The translations under genes and the position numbers were made by a program. Under the pieces are notes generated by a model. The model saw only the letters and a program-made list of their open reading frames with translations, had not been told where the DNA came from and did no database searches. A stretch of DNA of 57,813 nucleotides from Rhodospirillaceae bacterium (lineage in GTDB: Bacteria > Pseudomonadota > Alphaproteobacteria > SHVZ01). The DNA lies in assembly GCA_016792585.1 (NCBI GenBank), contig JAEULB010000205.1, forward strand, positions 1-57,813. The letters run 5' to 3'. Shown one piece after another: positions 8,882 through 16,289 of the stretch. Each line of letters starts with the position of its first letter. Position 1 is the first letter of the stretch.

Positions 8882-11065
8882 CTACGCGCTCGCGACCGCG
8901 CTTTCGAGGAAATCCTCGATCGCGGCGATCGACGCTCTGCTGTCGAAAAGCACGGACGACGCCTCCCCGATCGCCCTCGACAGGCGAAGGCGTTCGCCGG
9001 GATCGCCGGCGATGCGGACCGCAAGCTCGACATAGTGGTCGAAGTCGCGGGCGACCGGGTCGGAGATACCCATGAGGTCGTAGAACCCGGCCGTGTGGCG
9101 CGCGCGCATGAAACGTCCTGGCCAGGTGACGATCGGTGCGCCCATGGCGAAGGCCTCGAGGCTCGAATGGCCGCCGCTGTAGTGGATCGGATCGAGCACC
9201 ACGTCCGCGGCCGCGAGCAACGCGAGATAGTCCCCGCCGCCGAGATGCGACAGGACGACGACGCGGCCCGGATCGATGCCCGCAACCTCGAACCTGGCGA
9301 CCAGCTGCCGGGCCCAGTTCGGATGCCGGCCGTGAATCAGCACGAGGCGCCCCTTCGGATCGGCGGCCAGGATTCGCGCCAGGACCGGATCGCCCTCCGG
9401 GTGCAGCTTGAACAGACTCTGCGGGCAGACATAGAGATGGCCGTCAGGAAGGCCGAGCGCCGCCCGGTCCTTCATCCGCGCAGGAGCGGACGGCCTCGCG
9501 ACATGCACCGTCGGCCCGGGAAGGCGAGCCAGCCGCTCGACATAATGCGCCTCGGCACCGTCCGGCTCCATGCACGCCGCCGACAGCATCCAGCCGATAC
9601 TGTCGAGACCGGTCGTGTCGGGATGTCCCCAGGTCACCACCTGCGCCGGTGCCAGCTGCGCATAGGCGAGGAAATACGTCATCGGCTCCATGCCGATGTC
9701 CGGATAATAGATCAGATCGAGACGAAGCTCGGCGACGGCGTGGCGTGCGTCGGCCAGACGCGACGGCAGACGCAGGACGCGGTCGGCGGCACGTTCGAGC
9801 GCCTGCGCCAGCCCGTCGTCGCCGTGATCTGGCGCGATCAGGGTCACGTGGAAGCGGCGGCGGTCGAGGTGCTCGATCAATCCGCGATTGAGCCGGCCGA
9901 TGGTATGCGTCCTGAGCAGGGTCGAGACGATGCCGACCGCGATGCGTCCGTCCGGCCGCGACGACGGGCGGCGGAGATCCTCCGATAGCGAGGGACAGGC
10001 CGCGCGATAGAAGCGCGCGATCGCTTCCTGCATCGGCCGGTCGTCGCGGCCATGATAGGCGAGATAGAAGTTGCCGTGCCCGATCTCCGCCACCGGATCG
10101 TCGAGGCGTGCGCCCGCGCAGGCGGCCAGATCGGCGGAAAGACGAGCGCGTGCGGCATCGATCGCGGCAACCGATTCAGGAATGGTCGGCAGCAGCATCG
10201 CCCGCTTGACCCTGAGCGCGTCCGATTCCCCACCAGAGGCGATCAGCTTGTCGTAGAGCGAGCGAGCGTCGTCGATGTTGCCCTGCTCGCGGCGCACGCC
10301 TGCGAGATTTCCCAACGCCTCCGGAATCCGTTCGGCCGCGATAAGGAAAGACTTCGCCGCGTCGTCGATGCGGCCGAGCTGGAACAACGCGTTGCCGCGA
10401 TGGAAGGCGGCCACCGGGTGGCCCGGCGCGCGATCGAGGAAGGACAGCGCCTCGCGCGGCCGGCCGGCGGCGAGCCGGACTGCACCGGCGGCGGCGAGCG
10501 CCTCGGGCAGGTCGGGCATGAGGGCGAGCGCGCGCCGATGGTCGCCTGCGACCGCCCAGCCTTGCGCCAGCGTCGGATCGAGGGTCAGCGCCCGGCGAAG
10601 CGCGCTGCCGCCCTTCTCCGGCCCGACGGCCAGCAGCAGCGCGAAGTGAAGTTCCGCGACGTCGCGATCGATCGCGATCGCCCGGCGATGGGCGAGGATC
10701 GAGGTTGCGGGCTGTTGGAGTTCGCCCAACAACGCACCGAGATTGCCCCAGCCGTCGGCGAGCCCGGGCTGGACGGCGAGCGCGCGCCGATACCCCGTGC
10801 GCGCCGCCTGGCGATGGCCGAGGCGGCGACGCGCATTGGCGAGATTGTTGTTGAGGAGCGGATCGTCGGGCCGCTGACGAAGCGCCCGGCCTATCAGGTC
10901 GAGCGCCCGACCGGCGTCGCCCCGCTCGAGCGAGATCAGTCCGAGATGATGGAGCGCATCCGCATGCCCGGCGTCGCGATCGAGGATCTGGCGATAGCGT
11001 GCCTCGGCCTCTGCGAGCCGGCCCGAGCGATGAAGCGTCACCGCCTCGGCGAAGAGGTCGCTCAT
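8882..11065 (-). CDS. TPR-domain GT41 glycosyltransferase, divergent clade
   Basis: This is the largest GT of the operon at about 727 residues. TPRs run over residues 1-290, an unusual spacer follows (290-370), then a GT41-like domain. The catalytic motifs are recognisable but differ from the paralogs: VGIVSTLLRTHTIGRL (H387), CPQSLFKLHPEGDP (K553), and LDPIHYSGGHSSLEAFAMG instead of FPFNGSTT. The histidine and lysine are kept while the donor loop is remodelled, suggesting a different sugar donor or acceptor. The start is set at the ATG at 11065, which overlaps the upstream TGA (ATGA) and begins a TPR (MSDLFAEAVTLHRSGR). An in-frame ATG eight codons upstream is less likely. The gene ends 9 bases before the GT4-like gene. 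Confidence 0.87.
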   Translation of the reverse strand: MSDLFAEAVTLHRSGRLAEAEARYRQILDRDAGHADALHHLGLISLERGDAGRALDLIGRALRQRPDDPLLNNNLANARRRLGHRQAARTGYRRALAVQPGLADGWGNLGALLGELQQPATSILAHRRAIAIDRDVAELHFALLLAVGPEKGGSALRRALTLDPTLAQGWAVAGDHRRALALMPDLPEALAAAGAVRLAAGRPREALSFLDRAPGHPVAAFHRGNALFQLGRIDDAAKSFLIAAERIPEALGNLAGVRREQGNIDDARSLYDKLIASGGESDALRVKRAMLLPTIPESVAAIDAARARLSADLAACAGARLDDPVAEIGHGNFYLAYHGRDDRPMQEAIARFYRAACPSLSEDLRRPSSRPDGRIAVGIVSTLLRTHTIGRLNRGLIEHLDRRRFHVTLIAPDHGDDGLAQALERAADRVLRLPSRLADARHAVAELRLDLIYYPDIGMEPMTYFLAYAQLAPAQVVTWGHPDTTGLDSIGWMLSAACMEPDGAEAHYVERLARLPGPTVHVARPSAPARMKDRAALGLPDGHLYVCPQSLFKLHPEGDPVLARILAADPKGRLVLIHGRHPNWARQLVARFEVAGIDPGRVVVLSHLGGGDYLALLAAADVVLDPIHYSGGHSSLEAFAMGAPIVTWPGRFMRARHTAGFYDLMGISDPVARDFDHYVELAVRIAGDPGERLRLSRAIGEASSVLFDSRASIAAIEDFLESAVASA

Positions 11066-13005
11066 GCGGAGGCACACCAGCTTCGCCACATCCGGCGATA
11101 GGCCTCTTCGACCGAGCGGGCGTAGCTCGTGGCATCGCAGATCGGCGACTCGGAGAAACCGCGCCCAAGCGTCGAGCGGAGCTGGGCGAGCCTCGCCGAA
11201 TCGCGAGCAAGCGCAACGGCAGTCGCGACATAGGCATCGTCGCTTTCGGCGACGAGATCGCCGAGACCGACGGCATTCAGCAGCGTCGCGCCGTAACGCC
11301 CGAGCAGCCGATCGCCGGCGCGAGTCACGACCGGAACGCCGAGAGACATCGCTTCGCAGGTGGTGATCACGCCGGCATAGGGCGTCGGATCGAGCGCGAT
11401 GTCGATGTCGCCATATACCGCGAGGTGATGGCTCCCGTCGGCGATCCAGGCGAGTGCGTCGACGCGCCCCGGATCGAGTCCGGCAGCCGCTGCGCGGCGA
11501 AGGAAAGCGTCGCGCGTCGGCGGGTCGGCGAAGGCCATGCCCTTCAGCACCAGGCGCGAGCCGGGAAGCGCGGAAAGGATGCGCCCCCAGAGCGCGAGGC
11601 TGCGGTCGGAGAGCTTGGCCGGCTGATTGAAGCTGCCGAACACCGCCGGACCGCCGCGCGATAGCGGCCCCGGCGCGATCTCAGGCACCGGCCGCAGCGG
11701 CCAATAGCAAAAGGCCAGCGGCAGCGGGACTACGGTCTCGCTGAACCAGCTTTCCGATCCGGGCGGGGTCAACCGCGCATCGCCGACCATCCACGGTACC
11801 GCGTCGAGACCGAAACTTCCCATAGGCAGGAGGTTGACCTGCACCGGCGCCGGGCGGCGCGCCAGGGCGAGCAGGCGCGAACCCGGCGGATAGCCGTACA
11901 TGTCGGCGACGACGTCGATCCGGTCGTCTCGGATCCGCGCCGCCAGCGCAGCGTCGTCGAGATCGCGGCAGTCGCGCCAGCCGTCGGCGAGCTCGCGGAA
12001 GCGGCGCGTGACGTTGTCGGCGCGGGCCGGCGGCACGTCCGAGTAGCAGACGATCTCGACGACGTCGCGGTCGTGGCCCTCGATCAGCGGTAGCAGCGTC
12101 ACCGCGGCGGTGTGCGCGCGAAACCCTTCCACCGCGATATAGCCGACGCGCAGGCGGCGCTCCGGGTCCTTCGCCGTCGAAGCGGGCGTCCCGCCGAGAG
12201 CGCGGGCGAAGCGCGCATCCCAGGCACGCTGCTCGGCGAGGATTTCCTCCGGGCCGACATCGGAGAGGCAGTTGAGGGTCAGGATCAGGCTCGCATGCAC
12301 GTCGGCGCGATCGGGATCGACCCGGAGGGTCCGGCGAAACGCCTCGGCCGCGCGGGGCGCATCGCCGGCAAGATGCAAGGTCCATCCGAGCGCCTCGAGA
12401 ACCGTCGCGCTGTGCGGCGCGAGCGCGAGAGAACGGCCGAACGCGACGACGGCTCCCATCAAGGCGCCCTGGCCGCGGACGACGAGGCCGAGATTCTGCC
12501 AGAGGCCGGATCCATCCGGCTGCACCGCCAGCGCGCGCCTGAGAAGGCGCGACGCCGCCGCGGCGTCGCCGCCCTGCTGGCGGTGCGTCGCGAGATTGTT
12601 GAGGGCATCGACCGACATCGGATCGAGCGCGAGCGCGCGCACGAATCCGGGAACTAGGCCACCGAAGCCGAGCGCGATCCAGACGTCGGTGACCGCCGGC
12701 ATCAGGGCGAGGCTGCGCTTCAGGGCGAGAGTCGCCCCATCCGCATCGCCGCGGCGGCGGAGGGCCCGCCCGAGGTTGGCCTGGGCTGCCGCATTGTCGG
12801 GGACTGCGGCGACCGCCTGGCCGAGGAACGCCGCCGCGAGGTCGATCTGGCCGGCTTCGAGCTCGAGCGCGCCGAGGAGATGAAGCGCGTCGGGCTGGGC
12901 GTGGTCGAAGGCGAGGACGCGTCGGTAGATCCTGCGCGCCTCGGGCCAGCGGCCGGCGCGGTGATGCACGAGCCCTTCTGCCAGCACCTCGGCGACCGTC
13001 GGCAT
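11062..13005 (-). CDS. TPR-domain GT41-like glycosyltransferase with altered donor loop
   Basis: This is the first gene of the minus-strand glycosylation operon, 647 residues. TPRs span about residues 5-245. The GT41 domain keeps H298 in GFRAHTAAV and K464 in FGSFNQPAKL. The NGSTT loop is replaced by LDPTPYAGVITTCEAMSLGVPVVT (about 538-561), and the first motif reads VGYIAVEGF rather than VGYLSSDF. Overall architecture is preserved, so it is probably an active but specialised glycosyltransferase; loss of activity is also possible. The 84-base gap to the divergent SDR gene holds the likely operon promoter and two inverted repeats. The start is the only ATG that begins the first TPR (AEVLAEGLVHHRAGR). 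Confidence 0.86.
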   Translation of the reverse strand: MPTVAEVLAEGLVHHRAGRWPEARRIYRRVLAFDHAQPDALHLLGALELEAGQIDLAAAFLGQAVAAVPDNAAAQANLGRALRRRGDADGATLALKRSLALMPAVTDVWIALGFGGLVPGFVRALALDPMSVDALNNLATHRQQGGDAAAASRLLRRALAVQPDGSGLWQNLGLVVRGQGALMGAVVAFGRSLALAPHSATVLEALGWTLHLAGDAPRAAEAFRRTLRVDPDRADVHASLILTLNCLSDVGPEEILAEQRAWDARFARALGGTPASTAKDPERRLRVGYIAVEGFRAHTAAVTLLPLIEGHDRDVVEIVCYSDVPPARADNVTRRFRELADGWRDCRDLDDAALAARIRDDRIDVVADMYGYPPGSRLLALARRPAPVQVNLLPMGSFGLDAVPWMVGDARLTPPGSESWFSETVVPLPLAFCYWPLRPVPEIAPGPLSRGGPAVFGSFNQPAKLSDRSLALWGRILSALPGSRLVLKGMAFADPPTRDAFLRRAAAAGLDPGRVDALAWIADGSHHLAVYGDIDIALDPTPYAGVITTCEAMSLGVPVVTRAGDRLLGRYGATLLNAVGLGDLVAESDDAYVATAVALARDSARLAQLRSTLGRGFSESPICDATSYARSVEEAYRRMWRSWCASA

Positions 13006-13029
13006 GATGGCGGTTTAGCCCGAGTCGGC

Positions 13030-13068
13030 TTGCCAAGGCAAAGCGCCGGTCGTGACACCGGCACGACC
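13030..13068. promoter_or_regulatory. inverted repeats in the divergent promoter region
   Basis: Two dyads lie in the 84-base gap between the divergent GT41 operon and the SDR gene. The first is TTGCC-AA-GGCAA at 13030-13041. The second has arms GGTCGTG (13048-13054) and CACGACC (13062-13068) separated by seven bases, with CCGGT/ACCGG nested inside. A GG-N10-GC arrangement (GG at 13060-13061, GC at 13072-13073) resembles a sigma-54 -24/-12 element but would place the start of transcription only a few bases before the SDR ATG. Either dyad could be an operator controlling both directions. No regulator is identified. Confidence 0.4.
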
Positions 13069-13089
13069 TTGGCCTTAGCTTGGCCTGCA

Positions 13090-14058
13090 ATGGACCGACC
13101 GCATCCCTTCTCCGGCCGCCTCTACCAGGGTCGCCGCATCCTGGTCACCGGCGCTGCCGGCCTTTACGGGCGCGCCCTAGTGCCCCGGCTCCTCGGCCTC
13201 GGCGCCGAGGTTCGCACCGCGTCACGAACGGCACCGGCTCCGCCCCTCGGGTCGACCGAGCATCTGCTGGGCGATCTCACGGACCGGCGTTTCGCCGACG
13301 AGGCGATGGACGGCATCGACGCGGTCTTCCATCTCGCCGGCCGCCGGGGCTCGATCGGCCTGCAGACGAGCCAGGCCGCCACCATGCTCGGGGAGAACGC
13401 GCTCGTCTGCCTCAATACCCTCGCCGCCGCCCAAAGAGCCGGGGTGAAGGCGCTGGTCTATGTCTCGACCGTCACCGTCTACCCGCCGATGGCGGTCTAT
13501 CGCGAGGATCTCGCCTGGTCGGGCAATCCGCACCCCGGCGACCAGTACGCTGCCTGGGCCAAGCGGATCGCCGAGAAATACGTCGAGGCGCTGGCGATCG
13601 AGCACGGCTTCGCCGACGTCGCCGTCGTCCGTCCGGTCAACACCTTCGGCCCCTTCGACGACTTCGATCCCAAGACCGCGCTGGTGGTCCCGGCGCTGAT
13701 CGGGCGGGCGGAACGGCGCGAGACACCCTTCACGGTCTGGGGCGACGGCTCTGCGGTACGCGACTTTCTCTACGTGGACGACGCGGTGCGCGGGCTGCTG
13801 CTGGCCTACGAGCGGGGTCTCGCCAAGGGGCCCATCAATCTCGGCAGTGGCACCGGCCACAGCATCGGGGCGCTGGCGGAGGCCGTGCTGGCCGCAACGG
13901 GTCATCCCGGGCCGATCGTCTGGGATACCTCCAAGCCCGCCGGCGAACCCTCGAAGATCGCCGACACCACCCGGGCGCGAGAAATCCTCGGCTTCAGGGC
14001 GGAGGTGCCGCTGGCCGAGGCCATCGGCCGGACGGTTGCCTGGTACCGGTCGCAGTAG
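13090..14058 (+). CDS. extended SDR / NAD-dependent epimerase-dehydratase
   Basis: This 322-residue enzyme of the extended short-chain dehydrogenase family acts on nucleotide sugars in its close relatives (epimerases, dehydratases, 4-reductases). The NAD(P)-binding motif TGAAGLYGRALV is near residues 20-31, the active-site serine/threonine region is VYVSTVTVYPP (about 131-141), and VRPVNTFGP and RDFLYVDDAVRG are family signatures. The catalytic tyrosine motif is odd: it reads YAAWAK, with five rather than four steps from Tyr to Lys. The start is the ATG at 13090, which places the Rossmann fold at the N-terminus; no clear ribosome binding site precedes it. Divergence from the GT operon suggests it makes or alters a sugar donor for that system. 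Confidence 0.8.
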   Translation: MDRPHPFSGRLYQGRRILVTGAAGLYGRALVPRLLGLGAEVRTASRTAPAPPLGSTEHLLGDLTDRRFADEAMDGIDAVFHLAGRRGSIGLQTSQAATMLGENALVCLNTLAAAQRAGVKALVYVSTVTVYPPMAVYREDLAWSGNPHPGDQYAAWAKRIAEKYVEALAIEHGFADVAVVRPVNTFGPFDDFDPKTALVVPALIGRAERRETPFTVWGDGSAVRDFLYVDDAVRGLLLAYERGLAKGPINLGSGTGHSIGALAEAVLAATGHPGPIVWDTSKPAGEPSKIADTTRAREILGFRAEVPLAEAIGRTVAWYRSQ

Positions 14059-14070
14059 CCGAACCCGCGC

Positions 14071-14086
14071 TGGCCCGGGCCTTGCG
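14071..14086 (+). promoter_or_regulatory. candidate sigma-54 promoter of the radical SAM gene
   Basis: The sequence TGGCCCGGGCCTTGCG has the invariant GG (14072-14073) and GC (14084-14085) separated by ten bases, and a full TTGC -12 box. It is one base off TGGCAC in the -24 box. Transcription would start near 14097, leaving a leader of about 33 bases before the ATG at 14130. It is almost the same as the element upstream of fliK. It overlaps the gap after the SDR stop codon. Confidence 0.6.
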
Positions 14087-14129
14087 TATCTGTTATCCAG
14101 ACAATCGGTCGGTTAAGCCGGAAGAGGCG

Positions 14130-16148
14130 ATGCAACAGACGACCCAGGGCCAGAAGAGCGGCAGCGATGTGCTGACCGTCGGGCTTGCCCAGATCAACAA
14201 CAGCTTCTCGGGCCAGAATTACCTGCCTTATGCGATCGGGCTGCTGCAGGCCTATGCTGAACGGCATGCGGAAGCCCCGGAAAAATTCCGGTTCCTGCTG
14301 CCCGTCTACAAGCGCATCAAGGTCGACGCGGCGGTCGAGCAGCTCCGCGACGCAGATGCGGTCGGTTTCAGCCTCTATGTCTGGAACGAGCGCCTGACGC
14401 TTGAGGTCGCGCGCCGGCTCAAGGCCGAAAAGCCGAATATCCTCATCATCTTCGGCGGGCCCCAGGTACCGGACCGGAGCGAAGCGTTCCTGCGCGCCCA
14501 TCCGTTCATCGATGTCGCCTGCCACGGTGAAGGCGAGCAGACGTTCCTCAAGCTGATCGAGCGGGCGCGGACGCGCGACTTCGCCGAGGTTCAGGGAATC
14601 AGCTTCATCGATGCCGACGGCAAGTTCGTCCATCAGCCGCGGCTCGAGCGCCTGCGCGATATCTCGATCGTGCCCTCGCCCTATCTCGAAGGCACCTTCA
14701 AGCCGCTGATCGCCGCCCATCCGGAGGAAGTCTGGATCGCGCTTTGGGAGACCAACCGCGGCTGCCCCTTCGCCTGCACATTCTGCGACTGGGGATCGGC
14801 GACCCAGAGCAAGGTCTTCCAGTTCGACGTGCCCAGGCTCAAGCGCGAGCTCGACTGGTTCTCCGACCACAAGATCGAGTTCATCTTCTGCTGCGATGCG
14901 AACTTCGGCATCCTGCCCCGCGACATCGAACTCGCCCAGGCGGCGGCCGAGAACAAGCGCGTTTTCGGCTATCCCAAGGCGCTTTCGGTCCAGAACACCA
15001 AGAACGCGACCGAGCGGGCCTACACCACCCAGAAGATCTTGTCGGATGCCGGCCTGTCGAAGGGCGTGGCGCTGGCGCTGCAGAGCGTCGACATGCACAC
15101 GCTCGAGGCCATCAAGCGCCAGAACATCTCGCTCAGCACCTACGAGGAGCTGCAGAAGCGCTTCACACGCGACCGGGTCGCCACATATTCGGACCTGATC
15201 CTGGGCCTTCCCGGCGAGACCTACGAGAGCTTCGCCAACGGCGTCGCCCGCGTCATCGAAGGCGGCCAGCACAACCGCATCCAGTTCAACAATCTCTCGA
15301 TCCTGCCGAATGCCGAGATGGGCGATCCCGCCTATCAGGCCAAGTATGGCATGGAGCTGATCGAGACCAAGATCATCAACGTCCACGGCACGCTCGAAGA
15401 GGACGTCGACGGCATCGCCGAGATGCAGCAGATGGTGGTGGCGACGGCGGCGATGCCGCGTCCCGACTGGCGCAAGGCCCGGGTTCTGGCCTGGACCACG
15501 GCCCTGCTGCATTTCGACAAGATGATCCAGATTCCCCTGGTCGTCGCCCATGAGGTCTCCGGCATCGGCTATCGCACGCTGCTGGAAGCCTTCGTCACGG
15601 CCGACCGGAAGAAGTATCCGCTGCTGGCGGAGATCCACGACTTCTTCGAGGGCGAGGCGAAGACCATCCAGGCGGGCGGCCCGGAACTCCACTACGCGCC
15701 GGAATTCCTCGGCATCTGGTGGCCGGCCGACGAGTTCATGTTCATCAAGCTCACCCACGAAAAGAAGACCGAGGCGTTCCTCGTCGAGGCGCGTCAGCGA
15801 CTTCTCGACCTTTGGGCCGAGCACGGCAGCCCGGCGCCGTTCGCGCCGGTCGAGGACGCCTTTGCGCTCAACCGCGTGCTGCTGAGCCAGCCCTTCGTCC
15901 ATGACGATGCCGAAATCACGCTTGGGCATGACGTCTGGCGGTTCTTCCGCGGCATCCTCCAGGGCGAGCCGCAAGCCCTGCAGGCCAAGCGCTCGACCTA
16001 CCGGATCGAGCGATCGAAAGAGGCCTTCTCCGATTTCGCGACGTGGTGTCGCGAGATCGTCTGGTACGGGCACCGGCGCGGCGCCTACTACCATTCTGGC
16101 CAGCTGGTCGAAGTCGAGACCAAGACCGAGCTCGCCGGGCACTATTAG
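14130..16148 (+). CDS. B12-binding domain radical SAM protein
   Basis: This 672-residue protein has an N-terminal cobalamin-binding-like Rossmann domain (about 10-160, including IIFGGPQVPDR and CHGEGEQTF) and a radical SAM domain. The 4Fe-4S ligands sit in RGCPFACTFCDWG (C212, C216, C219). The C-terminal third resembles no family I recognise and is rich in aromatic residues. Relatives carry out methylations or rearrangements on unreactive carbons; the substrate here is unknown. The ATG at 14130 follows GGAAGAGG and a candidate sigma-54 promoter, and the next gene on the strand is fliK. This places the protein in the flagellar regulon and points to modification of a flagellar glycan or protein. 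That link is inference. Confidence 0.83.
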   Translation: MQQTTQGQKSGSDVLTVGLAQINNSFSGQNYLPYAIGLLQAYAERHAEAPEKFRFLLPVYKRIKVDAAVEQLRDADAVGFSLYVWNERLTLEVARRLKAEKPNILIIFGGPQVPDRSEAFLRAHPFIDVACHGEGEQTFLKLIERARTRDFAEVQGISFIDADGKFVHQPRLERLRDISIVPSPYLEGTFKPLIAAHPEEVWIALWETNRGCPFACTFCDWGSATQSKVFQFDVPRLKRELDWFSDHKIEFIFCCDANFGILPRDIELAQAAAENKRVFGYPKALSVQNTKNATERAYTTQKILSDAGLSKGVALALQSVDMHTLEAIKRQNISLSTYEELQKRFTRDRVATYSDLILGLPGETYESFANGVARVIEGGQHNRIQFNNLSILPNAEMGDPAYQAKYGMELIETKIINVHGTLEEDVDGIAEMQQMVVATAAMPRPDWRKARVLAWTTALLHFDKMIQIPLVVAHEVSGIGYRTLLEAFVTADRKKYPLLAEIHDFFEGEAKTIQAGGPELHYAPEFLGIWWPADEFMFIKLTHEKKTEAFLVEARQRLLDLWAEHGSPAPFAPVEDAFALNRVLLSQPFVHDDAEITLGHDVWRFFRGILQGEPQALQAKRSTYRIERSKEAFSDFATWCREIVWYGHRRGAYYHSGQLVEVETKTELAGHY

Positions 16149-16151
16149 CCC

Positions 16152-16186
16152 AGACGTCCCGGCAGGATTTGCCGGGTCGGTCGTCT
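16152..16186. promoter_or_regulatory. inverted repeat, possible FlbD (ftr-like) site or stem-loop
   Basis: CCCGGCA (16158-16164) and TGCCGGG (16170-16176) form a perfect dyad with a five-base spacer. Outer arms AGACG and CGTCT extend it. It lies just after the radical SAM stop codon and about 90 bases upstream of the predicted fliK transcription start, which is the usual distance for FlbD enhancers. As I recall it, the Caulobacter ftr consensus is of the form C-CGGC--AAA--GC-G, and this site fits apart from the centre. No U-tract follows, so a simple terminator is less likely. Confidence 0.5.
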
Positions 16187-16234
16187 CCTGCCCCTCCTTC
16201 CCCGTCTTCGATAGGCAATCGGCCGGTCCGCCGC

Positions 16235-16250
16235 TGGCCCAGGGCTTGCT
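16235..16250 (+). promoter_or_regulatory. candidate sigma-54 promoter of the fliK-flgD-flgE operon
   Basis: TGGCCCAGGGCTTGCT has GG at 16236-16237 and GC at 16248-16249 with ten bases between, and a perfect TTGCT -12 box. A start near 16260 leaves a leader of about 30 bases before the fliK ATG. The gene encoding the matching type of activator, FlbD, is in the window at 27919. Hook genes are classic sigma-54/FlbD targets in alphaproteobacteria. Confidence 0.65.
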
Positions 16251-16289
16251 TGGTCTTCCCTGCCCTTACCTTGCGCAAGCGGACCTTCC

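Noticed and set aside
13060..13073. A sigma-54 promoter for the SDR gene
   Set aside because: The GG-N10-GC spacing is present, but the -12 box is imperfect and transcription would begin about six bases before the ATG, leaving no room for a ribosome binding site. It is kept only as part of the dyad note.
13080..14129. A 350-residue N-terminal extension of the radical SAM protein
   Set aside because: It is an out-of-frame shadow of the SDR gene. The ATG at 14130 has a ribosome binding site and starts the cobalamin-binding domain.
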